Counted from the stretch's first letter, positions 48,452 through 57,586 are shown. The stretch: DNA of 64,000 bases from Acidobacteriaceae bacterium (GCA_003151335.1 PLXE01000102.1:1-64000), one strand, 5' to 3'. The notes: a model not told the origin generated them from the sequence alone. Translations and numbers: made by a program.

Positions 48452-49312
48452 TTACTGCGGCGGTTGCGGTTGCCCCTCGACGTTGGCAGGATTCAACTGT
48501 TGCTGATAGTTCTGCTGTTGTTGTTGCATATTTTGCAGCTCCTGGAGCAACTGTTCCGGAGTTTTTCTGCCGGCCGGCGGGTTGCCATTGTCCGGCACCG
48601 GCTCGGGGTTGGTGTCGGGCTGGGGCATCGGGACCTGCCCCGTACGGAACCGTCCGGGCATCGGCATGCCCTGGGGAGATTGCGGCGGGTTGTCGGGCTC
48701 CGCTTCGGGTGGCATCTCTTCGTCCTGCGGCTCGTCGGGTGGCGGTTGGTACTGCTGTTGAGCGTGGCCGGGGGTACTGCTTTGCGCCGTGTTCACGGTG
48801 GCCGCCGCGTTTTGCCGGGTAATCAAAATTACTTTCTGCACACCATCCGGATTGTCGGCCATCCCCAGGATGATGTAGTCAAACTTGGATCCGTTCAGCA
48901 GCGTGTTCAGCACATCTCGTGCCCGTCCGGGACCCACCTGCATCATGACGCGCTCGTTGGCTGCGCTGGACGGCATCTCGACGGCCGCGCCCGTCCGCGC
49001 CTGTACCGCCCGCAAGACCTGCGACAACGTCGAATTCCTGGCGTCGATGGTGAGCAATCCATTCTGGTAAGTGACCTGCGGCGGGGTGGGACTCATTTGC
49101 TCCGGCGTCAGCGGTGCCGGCGGCGGTTGCGGAGTCTCGACTGCTGGAGCGGTTTTCTTGCGGTGAGCATGCGCCTTTTGCGGGTGCGAACTGGTTGCCG
49201 AAGCGCCGCTCGACGGGGCCGCCGTCTGGGTAGCCGGCGATGTCCCCGCCGCAAGGCACAGTCCTGCTGCCAGCAACAAGGCCAATCCTAAGTTGTGCCC
49301 AAGGCGTACCAT
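48452..49312 (-). CDS. Secreted proline/glutamine-rich protein with STN-like domain
   Basis: 286 aa from the ATG at 49312 (MVRLGHNLGLALLLAAGL), a signal peptide; longer starts add non-secretory sequence. A basic, proline-rich linker leads to a short beta-alpha-beta domain (YQNGLLTIDARNSTLSQVLRAVQ, ending near VILITRQ) typical of the secretin/TonB N-terminal (STN) fold. The C-terminal half is low-complexity Pro/Gln/Glu, including a QQQQQ run. STN domains sit in secretins and TonB receptors. Here the domain stands alone in the envelope, possibly as a pilus or secretion accessory. Confidence 0.7.
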   Translation of the reverse strand: MVRLGHNLGLALLLAAGLCLAAGTSPATQTAAPSSGASATSSHPQKAHAHRKKTAPAVETPQPPPAPLTPEQMSPTPPQVTYQNGLLTIDARNSTLSQVLRAVQARTGAAVEMPSSAANERVMMQVGPGRARDVLNTLLNGSKFDYIILGMADNPDGVQKVILITRQNAAATVNTAQSSTPGHAQQQYQPPPDEPQDEEMPPEAEPDNPPQSPQGMPMPGRFRTGQVPMPQPDTNPEPVPDNGNPPAGRKTPEQLLQELQNMQQQQQNYQQQLNPANVEGQPQPPQ

Positions 49313-49430
49313 AATATGTTCGACGGCCCAAGGGCGGTATCGTTTCTCGACGCGTGCCGCCATGTCTATTCTAAACCCGGCCAAGGCCGCGCACCGCCAT
49401 GGGCATTCACGCGGCGTTAAGACTGCGAAC

Positions 49431-50450
49431 ATGATTCGACTATCGTTCACTTATCGCTCGACCTGCTACTTGCTCCTTTGGATGGGGCTCCTGGTGCTTG
49501 CAGTAACGATCATGGCGCCTGCGGGGACGGCACAGACTTGCGCCAGCGGCGCCGATTTGGACGTCCCCACCAAGAACGCCGTCGAAGCGGCAGCGCGCCA
49601 ATATCTCGACATGTCCAAACGCGGAGATGTTACCGGGCTCAAAGCCAATTCCATCTCCGCTATCGCGGGCGATTTCGGCGCCATCGAACAGGCCGTGGTC
49701 ACCAACAAGCCGTACTTCTCCGAAGGCCAGGCGACAGTCGGTGGGACCTACGTCCTGGATGCCTCGCAGGCCAAAGGGCCGCTACCGCGGGCAGATTTTT
49801 ATTGCGGCATCTATAACTCGCCCGACCGCCTGGTGTTCTCGATTTCCAATCTGCCGGCTGGCCGTTACGCGCTGGTGATGCAGAAGATTGCCGGCAAAGA
49901 TCCGATCACGCTGACCCTGGTCCTGCAAGAGGTGAGCGGCGCGTGGAAGCTGGCGGGTTATTACCCGCGGTTGGACGCCATCGGCGGCCAGGATGGGCCG
50001 TGGTATCTGGCCAAGGCGCGCGAGTACAAGTCCAAAGGGCAATTGCACAATGCCTGGTTCTACTATCTGACAGCGTGGGACTTGATGGCGCCGGTGAATT
50101 TCATGAGCACGCCGCAACTCGACAAGATTGCCGACGAGATGCAGGGCGCGCGCCCCAGCGACCTGCCGGACAACGGTAGTCCGCTGAACCTTGCCGCCAA
50201 TGGCAAAACCTTCAAGGTTACGGAGATGGTGGCCGTGCCGGTGGAAGACAATCTGGACCTGCGGGTGCGTTACGAAACCGCCGACGCTTCCAACACCGGC
50301 CTGACGTTCCGGGACAACATGGCCGTCAGTAAAGCGATTGTGGCCAAGTATCCCGAGGTCCGCGATGCCTTCAGCGCGGTGATTGCGCGCGCCGTGGATG
50401 CCAGCGGCCACGATTACGGGTCGGTGCTGCCGATGAAGGATGTCAAGTGA
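49431..50450 (+). CDS. Secreted protein of unknown family
   Basis: 339 aa from the ATG at 49431 (MIRLSFTYRS). A signal peptide (YLLLWMGLLVLAVTIMAPAGTAQ) is followed by an NTF2/SnoaL-like-looking helix (AVEAAARQYLDMSKRGDVTGL) and a beta-rich middle (LVLQEVSGAWKLAGYYPRLD). The C-terminal part is VVE-type alpha/beta with no catalytic motif. The upstream frame extension to 49293 is antisense to the STN gene and is rejected. The gene overlaps a small ORF by 4 bases. Function unknown. Confidence 0.75.
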   Translation: MIRLSFTYRSTCYLLLWMGLLVLAVTIMAPAGTAQTCASGADLDVPTKNAVEAAARQYLDMSKRGDVTGLKANSISAIAGDFGAIEQAVVTNKPYFSEGQATVGGTYVLDASQAKGPLPRADFYCGIYNSPDRLVFSISNLPAGRYALVMQKIAGKDPITLTLVLQEVSGAWKLAGYYPRLDAIGGQDGPWYLAKAREYKSKGQLHNAWFYYLTAWDLMAPVNFMSTPQLDKIADEMQGARPSDLPDNGSPLNLAANGKTFKVTEMVAVPVEDNLDLRVRYETADASNTGLTFRDNMAVSKAIVAKYPEVRDAFSAVIARAVDASGHDYGSVLPMKDVK

Positions 50451-50635
50451 GTCAGGTTATACGTGTCATGAAATCTCGTCTGAAGAACATTATCTCGGCT
50501 CTGAAGGAGCGCATGCTCGCAGAGGACAGCTACGAGCGCTCCATGCGGCAGGTCCTGGCGCGGAAGCCCTTCCTGAAGGCAGATCGCCGGTATATTTCTC
50601 GCGAGGAAGCCCACTTCCGACCCGGCCTGCGGTGA
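50447..50635 (+). CDS. Small basic protein, unknown
   Basis: 62 aa from GTG 50447, overlapping the previous stop (GTGA); ATG 50468 is an alternative. It is highly charged and helical (MKSRLKNIISALKERMLAED; RQVLARKPFLKADRRYISRE). The overlap suggests translational coupling to the secreted protein gene. No family recognised. Confidence 0.5.
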   Translation: MSQVIRVMKSRLKNIISALKERMLAEDSYERSMRQVLARKPFLKADRRYISREEAHFRPGLR

Positions 50636-50665
50636 GAAGACTTCACTCCAAAATGCAGCGGTCGC

Positions 50666-51685
50666 CTACCTCGCGTCCCGCGCTTCTGCCTTCTTGACCG
50701 TGGCAGACGCGTTGGCTGGACGCTCGAGCTTGCACTCCTTCGCTTTCTTGTCGAAGCGCAGTCCCTGAAACACGGGAGCGCGCATCTTCATTCCGCCGCT
50801 TTGCCCCTCGTGCGTCCACTCGGTGAACCTGATTTCGGCGACTAACTCCGGCTTCAGGTAATGCACTCGCCGCGTGCTTTCCACTTTGCCGAAGAAGGGG
50901 CTGCGCTTGGTCTCCAGGGCGTGCAGCCGCTTCCACATGGCGGCGTGCGACTCCTCGGTAAAGCCGCTGCCGGCTTGGCCAACGGGAATCAGGCGGCCCT
51001 GATCGTCGTAGAGGCCGAGCACAACGGAGCCAAAGTTTTCGCGCGAGCCCCGCGGATCGGTGTAACCGCCAATCACGCACTCCTGCCGTTTGACGATTTT
51101 GATCTTCAGCCAGTCGCTGCTGCGCTTTTGCACATAAGGACTGCGGCGGCGCTTGGCGACAATGCCTTCCAGTTCGCGCTCAGTCGCTGCTTCAAATAGC
51201 GCTTTGCCGTTTCCAATGTAATGGTCGGAATAGCGGATGAGATCGCCCGGCGCCAGGATGGAGGCCAGTAGCTCTTTGCGTTGTTCCAGCTCGGCTGGCA
51301 TCAGGTTGTAGCCATCCAGGTAGAGCAGATCGAAGACGTAATACATCACGGGAATATCGTCGCGGGTGCGACGAATGCGACGCCCGCCTTCACCCACTCC
51401 CGTCCGCTGCTGCATCAGGCTGAACGAAGGCCGTCCCTGCTCGTCGAGCGCGACGATTTCGCCATCCAGAATTGCCGTGCGCGCTTTGACCGCATCTGCG
51501 ATCGCGCGAAGTTCGGGATACGCGGCGGTCATGTCGTTCAGGTTGCGCGAGACCAGGCGCACCGACCCGCTCTCCAGAAAGGTGATGGCGCGATAGCCGT
51601 CCCACTTCACCTCGTAGAGCCAATCCTGGCTGTCGAACGGCTTATCCACGAGAGTTGCGAGCATGGGATGGATAATGCGGGGCAT
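50666..51685 (-). CDS. ligD: LigD-type ATP-dependent DNA ligase half
   Basis: 339 aa from the ATG at 51685 (MPRIIHPMLAT). The nucleotidyltransferase site is YEVKWDGYRA (motif I Lys), with LDGEIVALDE, YVFDLLYLDG, EGIVAKRRRSPY and WLKIKIVKRQE. An OB-fold domain follows (GSVVLGLYDDQGRLIPVGQA; RFTEWTHEG). In most bacteria this domain is fused to the phosphoesterase encoded just upstream in another frame. The frame is open well upstream of the ATG (LLGRDERGEGLKPDP), and no ribosome-binding site precedes the ATG. That supports synthesis as a frameshift fusion. No Ku gene or polymerase domain is present in the window. Confidence 0.9.
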   Translation of the reverse strand: MPRIIHPMLATLVDKPFDSQDWLYEVKWDGYRAITFLESGSVRLVSRNLNDMTAAYPELRAIADAVKARTAILDGEIVALDEQGRPSFSLMQQRTGVGEGGRRIRRTRDDIPVMYYVFDLLYLDGYNLMPAELEQRKELLASILAPGDLIRYSDHYIGNGKALFEAATERELEGIVAKRRRSPYVQKRSSDWLKIKIVKRQECVIGGYTDPRGSRENFGSVVLGLYDDQGRLIPVGQAGSGFTEESHAAMWKRLHALETKRSPFFGKVESTRRVHYLKPELVAEIRFTEWTHEGQSGGMKMRAPVFQGLRFDKKAKECKLERPANASATVKKAEARDAR

Positions 51686-51731
51686 TGGCGATTTGTGGCC
51701 AATGCGCGCCGGGTCGGGCTTCAGACCTTCA

Positions 51732-51763
51732 CCGCGTTCGTCGCGGCCTAGGAGTTTTTTTTT
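51732..51763 (-). promoter_or_regulatory. Candidate -1 ribosomal frameshift (or slippage) site joining LigD halves
   Basis: Read on the minus strand: a run of nine A (51755-51763) whose last part is the heptamer A AAA AAC in zero frame, then 7 bases including the stop codon, then the GC hairpin CCGCG-ACGAA-CGCGG (51746 down to 51732). A -1 shift, or one extra A added by the RNA polymerase, joins the phosphoesterase frame (GVKKN) to the ligase frame (KKLLGRDERGEG). The same spot would also be prone to a sequencing indel. Confidence 0.6.
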
Positions 51764-52527
51764 ACGCCGCCCGAGGAGGCGCTGGTGGGGCGAGCGGTCT
51801 TGCCTGGCTTCTTCGCCGTCGCGGAGGATGCCTTGGATGCTGCCGATTTCTTCCCGGCTTTGGCCTTCTTCGCATCCGCTTTCGCGATCGATTCGGCCAG
51901 CCAGTTGTTCTTCTTGCTGGCGCCGCCGGCTGACGCCTTTCGGCTGCTCTTCCACTCCGCCGAGCCTTGATCGCCCGCGATTTCGTCCATGGTGCGCTTC
52001 GTCAGCACCGAGTAGTCGTACTCGTCGATGTTGTAGCCCTCCTGCACGTAGGCATCGCGGTGCTTGATCAGCAGCCACTCTGTGCCCTTGCTTCCCGGCC
52101 GGCGCGACTTCATGTGCACCAGCGCGAAGTCGCCTTTCAGCTTCTCGCCGTTGAGGCGAAACTTCAGGTCGCCCTTGTGCAGCATCTCCGCCGCATCTCC
52201 CTGCGGCTCCCACGTGCCCGCGTCCCATACCATGACGCTGCCCGCCCCGTAATTGCCGGCAGGAATGATGCCCTCGAAATCAAAATACGAAACGGGATGA
52301 TCCTCCACCTGCATCGCCAGCCGCTTGTCGGCGGGATCGAGCGACGGCCCTTTGGGCACGGCCCACGACTTCAGCACACCCTCCATCTCGAGCCGGAAAT
52401 CATAGTGCAGGCGCGTGGCGCGGTGCTTCTGCACCACGAAGCGGCGGCGCTCGCCGCGTTCCAACTTCGCCGGAGGCTCGGGGGTTTGCTTGAAATCGCG
52501 TTTGCGCTTGTATTCTTCGAGTGCCAT
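51748..52527 (-). CDS. ligD: LigD-type 3'-phosphoesterase half
   Basis: 259 aa. The phosphoesterase motifs are FVVQKHRATRLHYDFRLEM, SWAVPKGPSLDP, EDHPVSYFDFEGIIPAGNYG and GSVMVWDAGTWEP, with the metal-binding His/Asp residues. A Lys/Ala/Ser-rich linker of about 70 residues follows and ends at a stop inside a poly-A tract. The ligase module continues in the -1 frame. The enzyme trims 3' ends in non-homologous end joining or related break repair. It may be made both alone and as a phosphoesterase-ligase fusion of about 620 aa. Confidence 0.9.
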   Translation of the reverse strand: MALEEYKRKRDFKQTPEPPAKLERGERRRFVVQKHRATRLHYDFRLEMEGVLKSWAVPKGPSLDPADKRLAMQVEDHPVSYFDFEGIIPAGNYGAGSVMVWDAGTWEPQGDAAEMLHKGDLKFRLNGEKLKGDFALVHMKSRRPGSKGTEWLLIKHRDAYVQEGYNIDEYDYSVLTKRTMDEIAGDQGSAEWKSSRKASAGGASKKNNWLAESIAKADAKKAKAGKKSAASKASSATAKKPGKTARPTSASSGGVKKNS

Positions 52528-52635
52528 AAGCCACTTAGATGAACATATTTAAGAAGCCTGCTGCAAGGTTTTTGGCGAAGCGCAGTGCGCTGGGCCTCCC
52601 GGCTGGATTTGCTACAATCGAGATACCGCAACTGT

Positions 52636-52710
<75 letters not shown>

Positions 52711-52767
52711 TTATTTTCTGCCACTTACAGCCAAAAGTTCTCTGGCGCTTATGCACGTTAACGCACA

Positions 52768-53970
52768 TTAAGCGCCAGCCGCCTTGGCTGCCTCGGGAAT
52801 TTCTGCCCGATGCACCATCTCCACCACTTTGCCTTGCGCCCGGCGGGCGTCATCCGTGAACGCCTGAGCGTAGAGGCCCATTGTGGTGCTCGGATTCGCG
52901 TGGCGACACAACTCCTGAACGACCTTCACGTCTTCACCGTTGGCTTTCAGAAGTGAAGCAAAGGTCCGTCGGAACGTGTGCCAGCCGATCGTCTTGGTGA
53001 TGCCAAGCTTCCTTGCCAGGGGTTGGACGTGGCGCCTCAGGATCATGTGAGGCCAGAGCGGTTTCTTCCCCCGCGAGCGATGGGAAGCAAATACCCAGTC
53101 ATCGTCGTCGCTGTAAGATGAGCCCGCCCGCCAAGCTGCCAAGTCCTCCAGTTGGTATGGGTGGAGTGGAACGAGCTTCTTCGAGATCTCGGTCTTTACC
53201 TTCCCGAGATGCCCTTTCACGATTCCCTTGGTGACCAAAGCAGTGCCGCGTTCGAAGTCAATGTCGCGCCATTGCAGAGCAAAGCCCTCGCAGATGCGGA
53301 GTCCGTTGCCGAATTCGATGGAAATGGCTGCGCGCTCCCGCTCCCCAGCAGACACCCACAGCGCCTTGGTTTCCCATGGTTCCAGGATATCGGGGATACG
53401 GCTGCGCTTGCCTGTCTGCCTCACGAGCTTGATCGGGTTGTGGCCGATGGGGACAAACTCGTAACGCTGAGCATGGGCGAAAAGAGTGCTGAAGATATTC
53501 CGGATACGTTGTTTCGTTCCGTTCTCCAGTGGCTTACCAGTCTTCTTCGTGCTCATCAGCGTACCCAGCCAGGCCTCGACGGCCACTGACTTGACGTCAA
53601 GCATCCGCGTGGTTTCCCACCGCGGCAAGATGAACAGGTTCAGCATTTCCTTGTAATTCTGTTTTGTGGCCCACGAACGCCGCTCATTGGCATCGTTCAG
53701 TTCCACGTCCTTGAAATGCTGAGCTACGGGGCCGACGGTCGGCACTTGCGCCGCCGGACTTATGTTGTTGATTGTCAGCCGCACCTGGTCCGCAGCTTTT
53801 TGGGCCTGGGATTCGGTTTTGTACTTCTCCGTGGTCCCAACTACGGCCTGTCGCTGAACGCGGCGGCCATCGTCGAGCGTTACGCGGTAACGCAGGACCC
53901 ATTCGCTGCGGCCATCAGCGCGGCGCTTCTTGACCAAACTGCCGGCCTCATACCGTTGCCGTGATTCCAT
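52768..53970 (-). CDS. Tyrosine recombinase (phage-type integrase)
   Basis: 400 aa. A SAM-like core-binding domain (TVGPVAQHFKDVELNDANER) precedes the catalytic domain with Arg in GNGLRICEGFAL (about 222-233), the box HTFRRTFAS (about 328-336), LCRHANPSTTMGLYAQ with the His and nucleophilic Tyr (about 352-367). The C-terminus is intact. It points toward tRNA-Val. Its ATG overlaps the stop of the excisionase-like gene (TAATG), giving an int-xis unit. It should integrate the element at the tRNA-Val 3' end. Confidence 0.95.
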   Translation of the reverse strand: MESRQRYEAGSLVKKRRADGRSEWVLRYRVTLDDGRRVQRQAVVGTTEKYKTESQAQKAADQVRLTINNISPAAQVPTVGPVAQHFKDVELNDANERRSWATKQNYKEMLNLFILPRWETTRMLDVKSVAVEAWLGTLMSTKKTGKPLENGTKQRIRNIFSTLFAHAQRYEFVPIGHNPIKLVRQTGKRSRIPDILEPWETKALWVSAGERERAAISIEFGNGLRICEGFALQWRDIDFERGTALVTKGIVKGHLGKVKTEISKKLVPLHPYQLEDLAAWRAGSSYSDDDDWVFASHRSRGKKPLWPHMILRRHVQPLARKLGITKTIGWHTFRRTFASLLKANGEDVKVVQELCRHANPSTTMGLYAQAFTDDARRAQGKVVEMVHRAEIPEAAKAAGA

Positions 53971-54239
53971 TATTGGATGCTCCCTGTCTCACGGCACGGG
54001 TCGCAGGGGAAGTTTACGCGCCCGCGCATCCAGGCATCAAGCTCTGAAAGTAGGAACAGCCAGCGACGGCGCTGGCCACCACCGCGAGGGTGCGCTGGGA
54101 TGTTGCCCTCGCGGGCAAGCTTTTTGAGATGACGCGGCGAAATATGGACGAATGGCCCTGCGTCCTCGGCTTCGACAAACGCCTCCAGCAGGGCTGGAGC
54201 AATTGCTGGAGTGGTACATGAAATGGGGGTCGGGTTCAT
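53970..54239 (-). CDS. Excisionase-like MerR/HTH_17 DNA-binding protein
   Basis: 89 aa. A winged-helix DNA-binding segment (VHISPRHLKKLAREGNIP, then GQRRRWLFLLSELDAWM) is typical of small excisionase or helix-turn-helix 17 proteins that partner integrases. It overlaps the integrase gene by one base. The likely role is to set the direction of recombination or to repress int. Confidence 0.75.
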   Translation of the reverse strand: MNPTPISCTTPAIAPALLEAFVEAEDAGPFVHISPRHLKKLAREGNIPAHPRGGGQRRRWLFLLSELDAWMRGRVNFPCDPCRETGSIQ

Positions 54240-54427
54240 GTTTCCAGCATGGCAGGCCGCGCCCGGCTGCCAAAGACAACGAATGAAAATGGATCATTGG
54301 CATCTGGCTAGTCCGCTACGTCTTTTGAATTACCCCGTCTCAGGCCCCCTGGTTCCTCGGGCTGGCTTCCAAGAACTAAGCTGCTGGCAGCCCTGTTAAT
54401 ATTGCAATAGTGACACTACTGGCCGAG

Positions 54428-54487
54428 CGGGAAGATAAGTTGTTCTTGATCTTCCCGAGGCTTTGCCCAGAAAAGGTGGCAAAGCCT
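54428..54487. repeat. Tandem perfect hairpins
   Basis: Two abutting stem-loops: CGGGAAGAT (54428-54436) with ATCTTCCCG (54449-54457), 12-base loop; then AGGCTTTGCC (54458-54467) with GGCAAAGCCT (54478-54487), 10-base loop. Both stems are perfect, and neither is followed by a clear T-run. They lie between the excisionase gene and the next gene. Options are terminator, att accessory site, or replication/transfer origin. Confidence 0.7.
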
Positions 54488-54526
54488 TAAGAAAAGGCAT
54501 ATTGCGCAATTCTTGGGCAGGATCGG

Positions 54527-55369
54527 TCAACCGAGAAGCCCCTTTCGATCAAATGTTCTCAGGACGTGACGGATGAATTGGGACATCTGATACAGGGTTG
54601 GAATAACCGCCTTACCTTTGAGAACCCCAGGCTCTCCGAACGCCATCACAAAGGGGAAATACATCTCCTGATCTGCTTTCGACATGGGGCGTCTCCCGAG
54701 TTCATCGCCAGCCTTCAGCGGGAACGGAGAGAAGGATTCGGTCTGGAAGGCAACCGCCTCTTCCCTTGCGGTCAACCTCCCATCTTCCATGCCGAGCGCA
54801 CGTTTGTAGGACGCGATCTTGCCTGGCGGCATTGTCTGAGTCGGATTTCTGCCGCGGACTGTAAGCAGAAGACGATGCTTGTCAAGGATGTCGAGCTGAT
54901 GGAGATGATAGAGAATAGCTCCCCCTCCTCCATCGTATGGTTCGAGACGCGCGATAGCTTTAACCGCGTCTGGCCCAAGTCTCTTTATTATTCCGTCCGC
55001 GACGGTTTTGTATTCCTCGGCTGCCTTGAGCCTCTCCCGGAAAATGTGAGCGTTCTTCGCGATTGGGAAATACAGTCCGTCGAAAGGGCCAGCGCCGCTG
55101 GTTGCAATGACGGCCAAGTGATGACAGATGTGGTCCAAGGCGCACCTGAGATTGTGGACGGCATCCCCGGCAATGGCGCGGAAGTCGTTGGGAATGGGCT
55201 TAGCGTAAGCCAAATACCAGACTCTCTCGCCAGATTGCGGGTCGTCCTTGGATTTGACTGGGTAAGCGTCGGGGATGAAGTCAACCCATCGCTCCTGAAG
55301 ATCAAGGATGTGATGTTCGGCCCGTTCAATCTTTGACCTCAGGCGATTTAGTGTTTTTTGTTCGGCCAT
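54527..55369 (-). CDS. Conserved-looking hypothetical protein
   Basis: 280 aa. Its N-terminus is helical (NRLRSKIERAEHHILDLQER). A distinct helix (AIAGDAVHNLRCALDHICHH) resembles metal-binding or HEPN-like helical proteins, but no RxxxxH toxin motif is seen, and I do not assign a family. The middle has YDGGGGAILYHLHQLDILDKHR. It sits in the integrated element next to integrase genes, flanked on both sides by perfect hairpins. Confidence 0.65.
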   Translation of the reverse strand: MAEQKTLNRLRSKIERAEHHILDLQERWVDFIPDAYPVKSKDDPQSGERVWYLAYAKPIPNDFRAIAGDAVHNLRCALDHICHHLAVIATSGAGPFDGLYFPIAKNAHIFRERLKAAEEYKTVADGIIKRLGPDAVKAIARLEPYDGGGGAILYHLHQLDILDKHRLLLTVRGRNPTQTMPPGKIASYKRALGMEDGRLTAREEAVAFQTESFSPFPLKAGDELGRRPMSKADQEMYFPFVMAFGEPGVLKGKAVIPTLYQMSQFIRHVLRTFDRKGLLG

Positions 55370-55542
55370 TGGCCGAGATCATAGCAGACTACTTTAATTT
55401 GTAGTTTCAGAATTACCCCAGAAAACTGAGTCGATGCCAAGTTCGTACATTTCGTGAATGAGTACTACCAAGTAATGGCAGAGCACCTTATAAAGCGTCT
55501 CACCCCTTCCTCCATGACTGTTTAACCTCTGTCTTCCGATGT

Positions 55543-55636
55543 CCCTACCTGCCAGTATCGTTGGCATGGGTATGCTGCAGGTAGGGCCTGTACGATAATA
55601 CGATCAGATTGGGAGGCGGGCGCGTTATGCGCCCGC
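55543..55636. repeat. Two further perfect inverted repeats near the initiator-like gene
   Basis: CCCTACCTGC (55543-55552) pairs with GCAGGTAGGG (55577-55586) over a 24-base loop. GCGGGCGC (55616-55623) pairs with GCGCCCGC (55629-55636) over 5 bases. They fill the gap between the hypothetical gene and the initiator-like gene, and the second could end transcription of the latter. Confidence 0.6.
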
Positions 55637-55655
55637 GCCACCTATGACGTAGGGA

Positions 55656-56525
55656 TTACATGACGTGCTCAACCTGCTGGTCCGGAGGCCGCCTTATGGC
55701 GGCCTTTGCGGCACCCAGCTTAACCGACGGGGTTTTCAGGGCTCGTGCTGGATCTGGCCGACTATACCTGTCCAATGGTGCGTCAATGTAATCGAACAGT
55801 TTGGGAATCCACGTGTGTGGAGAGGGCCGATGGTTGACCTCTGACTTGAACCGGTGTCGGATCGCACGTAAGAGTTCGGCCTCGCCGTACGTGGGATTGT
55901 CGAGGAGTAATCGTTTCAAGGCGGCACCTGCTCTGGCTGGGTATGGCATTACGTGCCCGCCACGGTTGGAGCGACGGTACTTCGCAGATATCTCGTCGAG
56001 CAAGACCTTGTGAAGTGCTTTTGAATCCTCAGGCAGTTGACGAGTGCGTCGCTTACTGTCGTCGCGCCGCACTTTACGGTGGGGATGCTCTTCATTCTCT
56101 TCCTTATATAGGGGATCACTTGCTGACAGCTCCGTTGTCATTTGCTGACAGTGAGGAGTGTCGTAAACGATTGCTTTTCCGGATACGAGTTCATAGCGAT
56201 ACCGATTCCCAGCAAGGTCTTCAGAACAGAACTGTACTCTGATGTATCCCATCTGTTCGAGTTTCTTGCGGGCCGCCTTCATGGTGTTGCGTGACAGGCT
56301 GCAACCTGGAAACGTCTGCTTGCGGTTCCAATCGTTGATGCCGTTCAATAACTGATGATCGCTCAGCTCAAAACAATCCTGCATGGCGAAGAACGTCCTC
56401 AACCCCAGCAGGTGCGTCAGGAGTCGGAACTCCGCGAGAGACAGAAGGTCCGGCGTCAGTGCGCTCAATGGCACCGGCGCAAAGTCTTTCATGCGCATTG
56501 CAAGTGCGCGTTGATCATTGTTCAT
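55656..56525 (-). CDS. Replication-initiator-like winged-helix protein
   Basis: 289 aa from the ATG at 56525 (MNNDQRALAMRM). The first half has a helix-turn-helix pattern like phage replication protein O and plasmid initiators: LSLAEFRLLTHLLGLRTFF, DHQLLNGINDWNRK and LSRNTMKAARKKLEQMGYI. A basic linker follows (KVRRDDSKRRTRQ), then a C-terminal helical domain (YGEAELLRAIRHRFKSEV; HTWIPKLFDYID). Assignment comes from the wH pattern and the mobile context and is tentative. Nearby palindromes could be its origin. Confidence 0.6.
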   Translation of the reverse strand: MNNDQRALAMRMKDFAPVPLSALTPDLLSLAEFRLLTHLLGLRTFFAMQDCFELSDHQLLNGINDWNRKQTFPGCSLSRNTMKAARKKLEQMGYIRVQFCSEDLAGNRYRYELVSGKAIVYDTPHCQQMTTELSASDPLYKEENEEHPHRKVRRDDSKRRTRQLPEDSKALHKVLLDEISAKYRRSNRGGHVMPYPARAGAALKRLLLDNPTYGEAELLRAIRHRFKSEVNHRPSPHTWIPKLFDYIDAPLDRYSRPDPARALKTPSVKLGAAKAAIRRPPDQQVEHVM

Positions 56526-56746
56526 TAAAGTTTTCTTTCCCATGCGAAGGCACAGACGCTTCATCGTGCGCCGTGCCCGCATGGTTTGCCGCAGTGGTTG
56601 TAAAAAGGGTGAGTGTCCGGGATCAATTCACCGGCAATCCGGGTGTACACACCGGCCGGCGGCGCTCTGACAGCTCGCCGCATAGGGGCACATCGACAAT
56701 CAAGAGACTCGGATTGATGCTGTCTCCAATCGTAGGTGCCATTGCA

Positions 56747-57586
56747 TTACTGCTCTTGGTACCGATGCCATTCTTTCACCGAAAATCGTCGTCCCTTCTC
56801 ACGATTCAATGGCAGAAGTGGTAGCGGCGTCTCGGGAACTTCGCGCACCAGGTCGACCGTTTTGGGGTCCGCCGTCAGGCCCTGTCTCTCTGCCAGGTGC
56901 AGACCGAGAGCGTTGCTTCCTTGCTCGCTCTTGCCTGTTGATGCTTGCTTGAAAAAAAACGGCGTTCCAGTGCGCCGTGTCAGGTCGTAGAGGCTCGCTG
57001 CCCATTCAATCCGCATTTGCTTCTCTTGCCACAATTCACCGCTCATCCCACCGACGAGCGCCCAACCGATTCCATCGAGATCGAGTTCGGTGCTTATATC
57101 TTCCAGCAGGGGCTCTATGCTCAGGAACCGCTTCGAACAGGGGATCTGGCGCAGGGCGTCGACCCGTCCAAGTGACGAACGATGGCCGACCGTTGTCCCT
57201 AGCCACACGTGGTTGAAGTTCTCTGTCCAATCCTCCGGCAGGCATGCTTCGGCGTCCTTTATTCGCTTGCTCAGGACGAGCCATATCAGGTTCTTGCATT
57301 CGCGGACTACGCTCCACGCATCTTCCCGCCACCCGTCCGCGTCATGGTGAAACCAGTCCGTAAGGCTGCTCGCAAACATGAACGCACAGCAACCTTGCCG
57401 GCCCGCCAAGGCGTTGAGCGTGTACGGGGCATTCCAGGTTGATGTAAGAACCAGCGTGCTGAAGTCACATCCTTTCTTCTCCCGGTCAGCGCGGGCGTAA
57501 CAGCCCGCGCATTCCGGCGAAACTGCATGACATCCAATCCACGGATTCCACGTACCGTGAGTCCAGGGAATCTTGCTGATGTTCAT
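56747..57586 (-). CDS. DUF5131 (phage Gp37/Gp68-family) protein
   Basis: 279 aa from the ATG at 57586, with GGGAGGG upstream. The N-terminus WTHGTWNPWIGCHAVSPECA plus GCYA gives the family cysteine pattern (C-x6-C-x2-C) that resembles a radical-SAM iron-sulfur site. SLTDWFHHDAD, FLSIEPLLEDI and WALVGGMSGE are also family marks. Function is unknown; the proteins are common in phages and integrative elements. It overlaps the upstream gene by 4 bases. Confidence 0.9.
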   Translation of the reverse strand: MNISKIPWTHGTWNPWIGCHAVSPECAGCYARADREKKGCDFSTLVLTSTWNAPYTLNALAGRQGCCAFMFASSLTDWFHHDADGWREDAWSVVRECKNLIWLVLSKRIKDAEACLPEDWTENFNHVWLGTTVGHRSSLGRVDALRQIPCSKRFLSIEPLLEDISTELDLDGIGWALVGGMSGELWQEKQMRIEWAASLYDLTRRTGTPFFFKQASTGKSEQGSNALGLHLAERQGLTADPKTVDLVREVPETPLPLLPLNREKGRRFSVKEWHRYQEQ

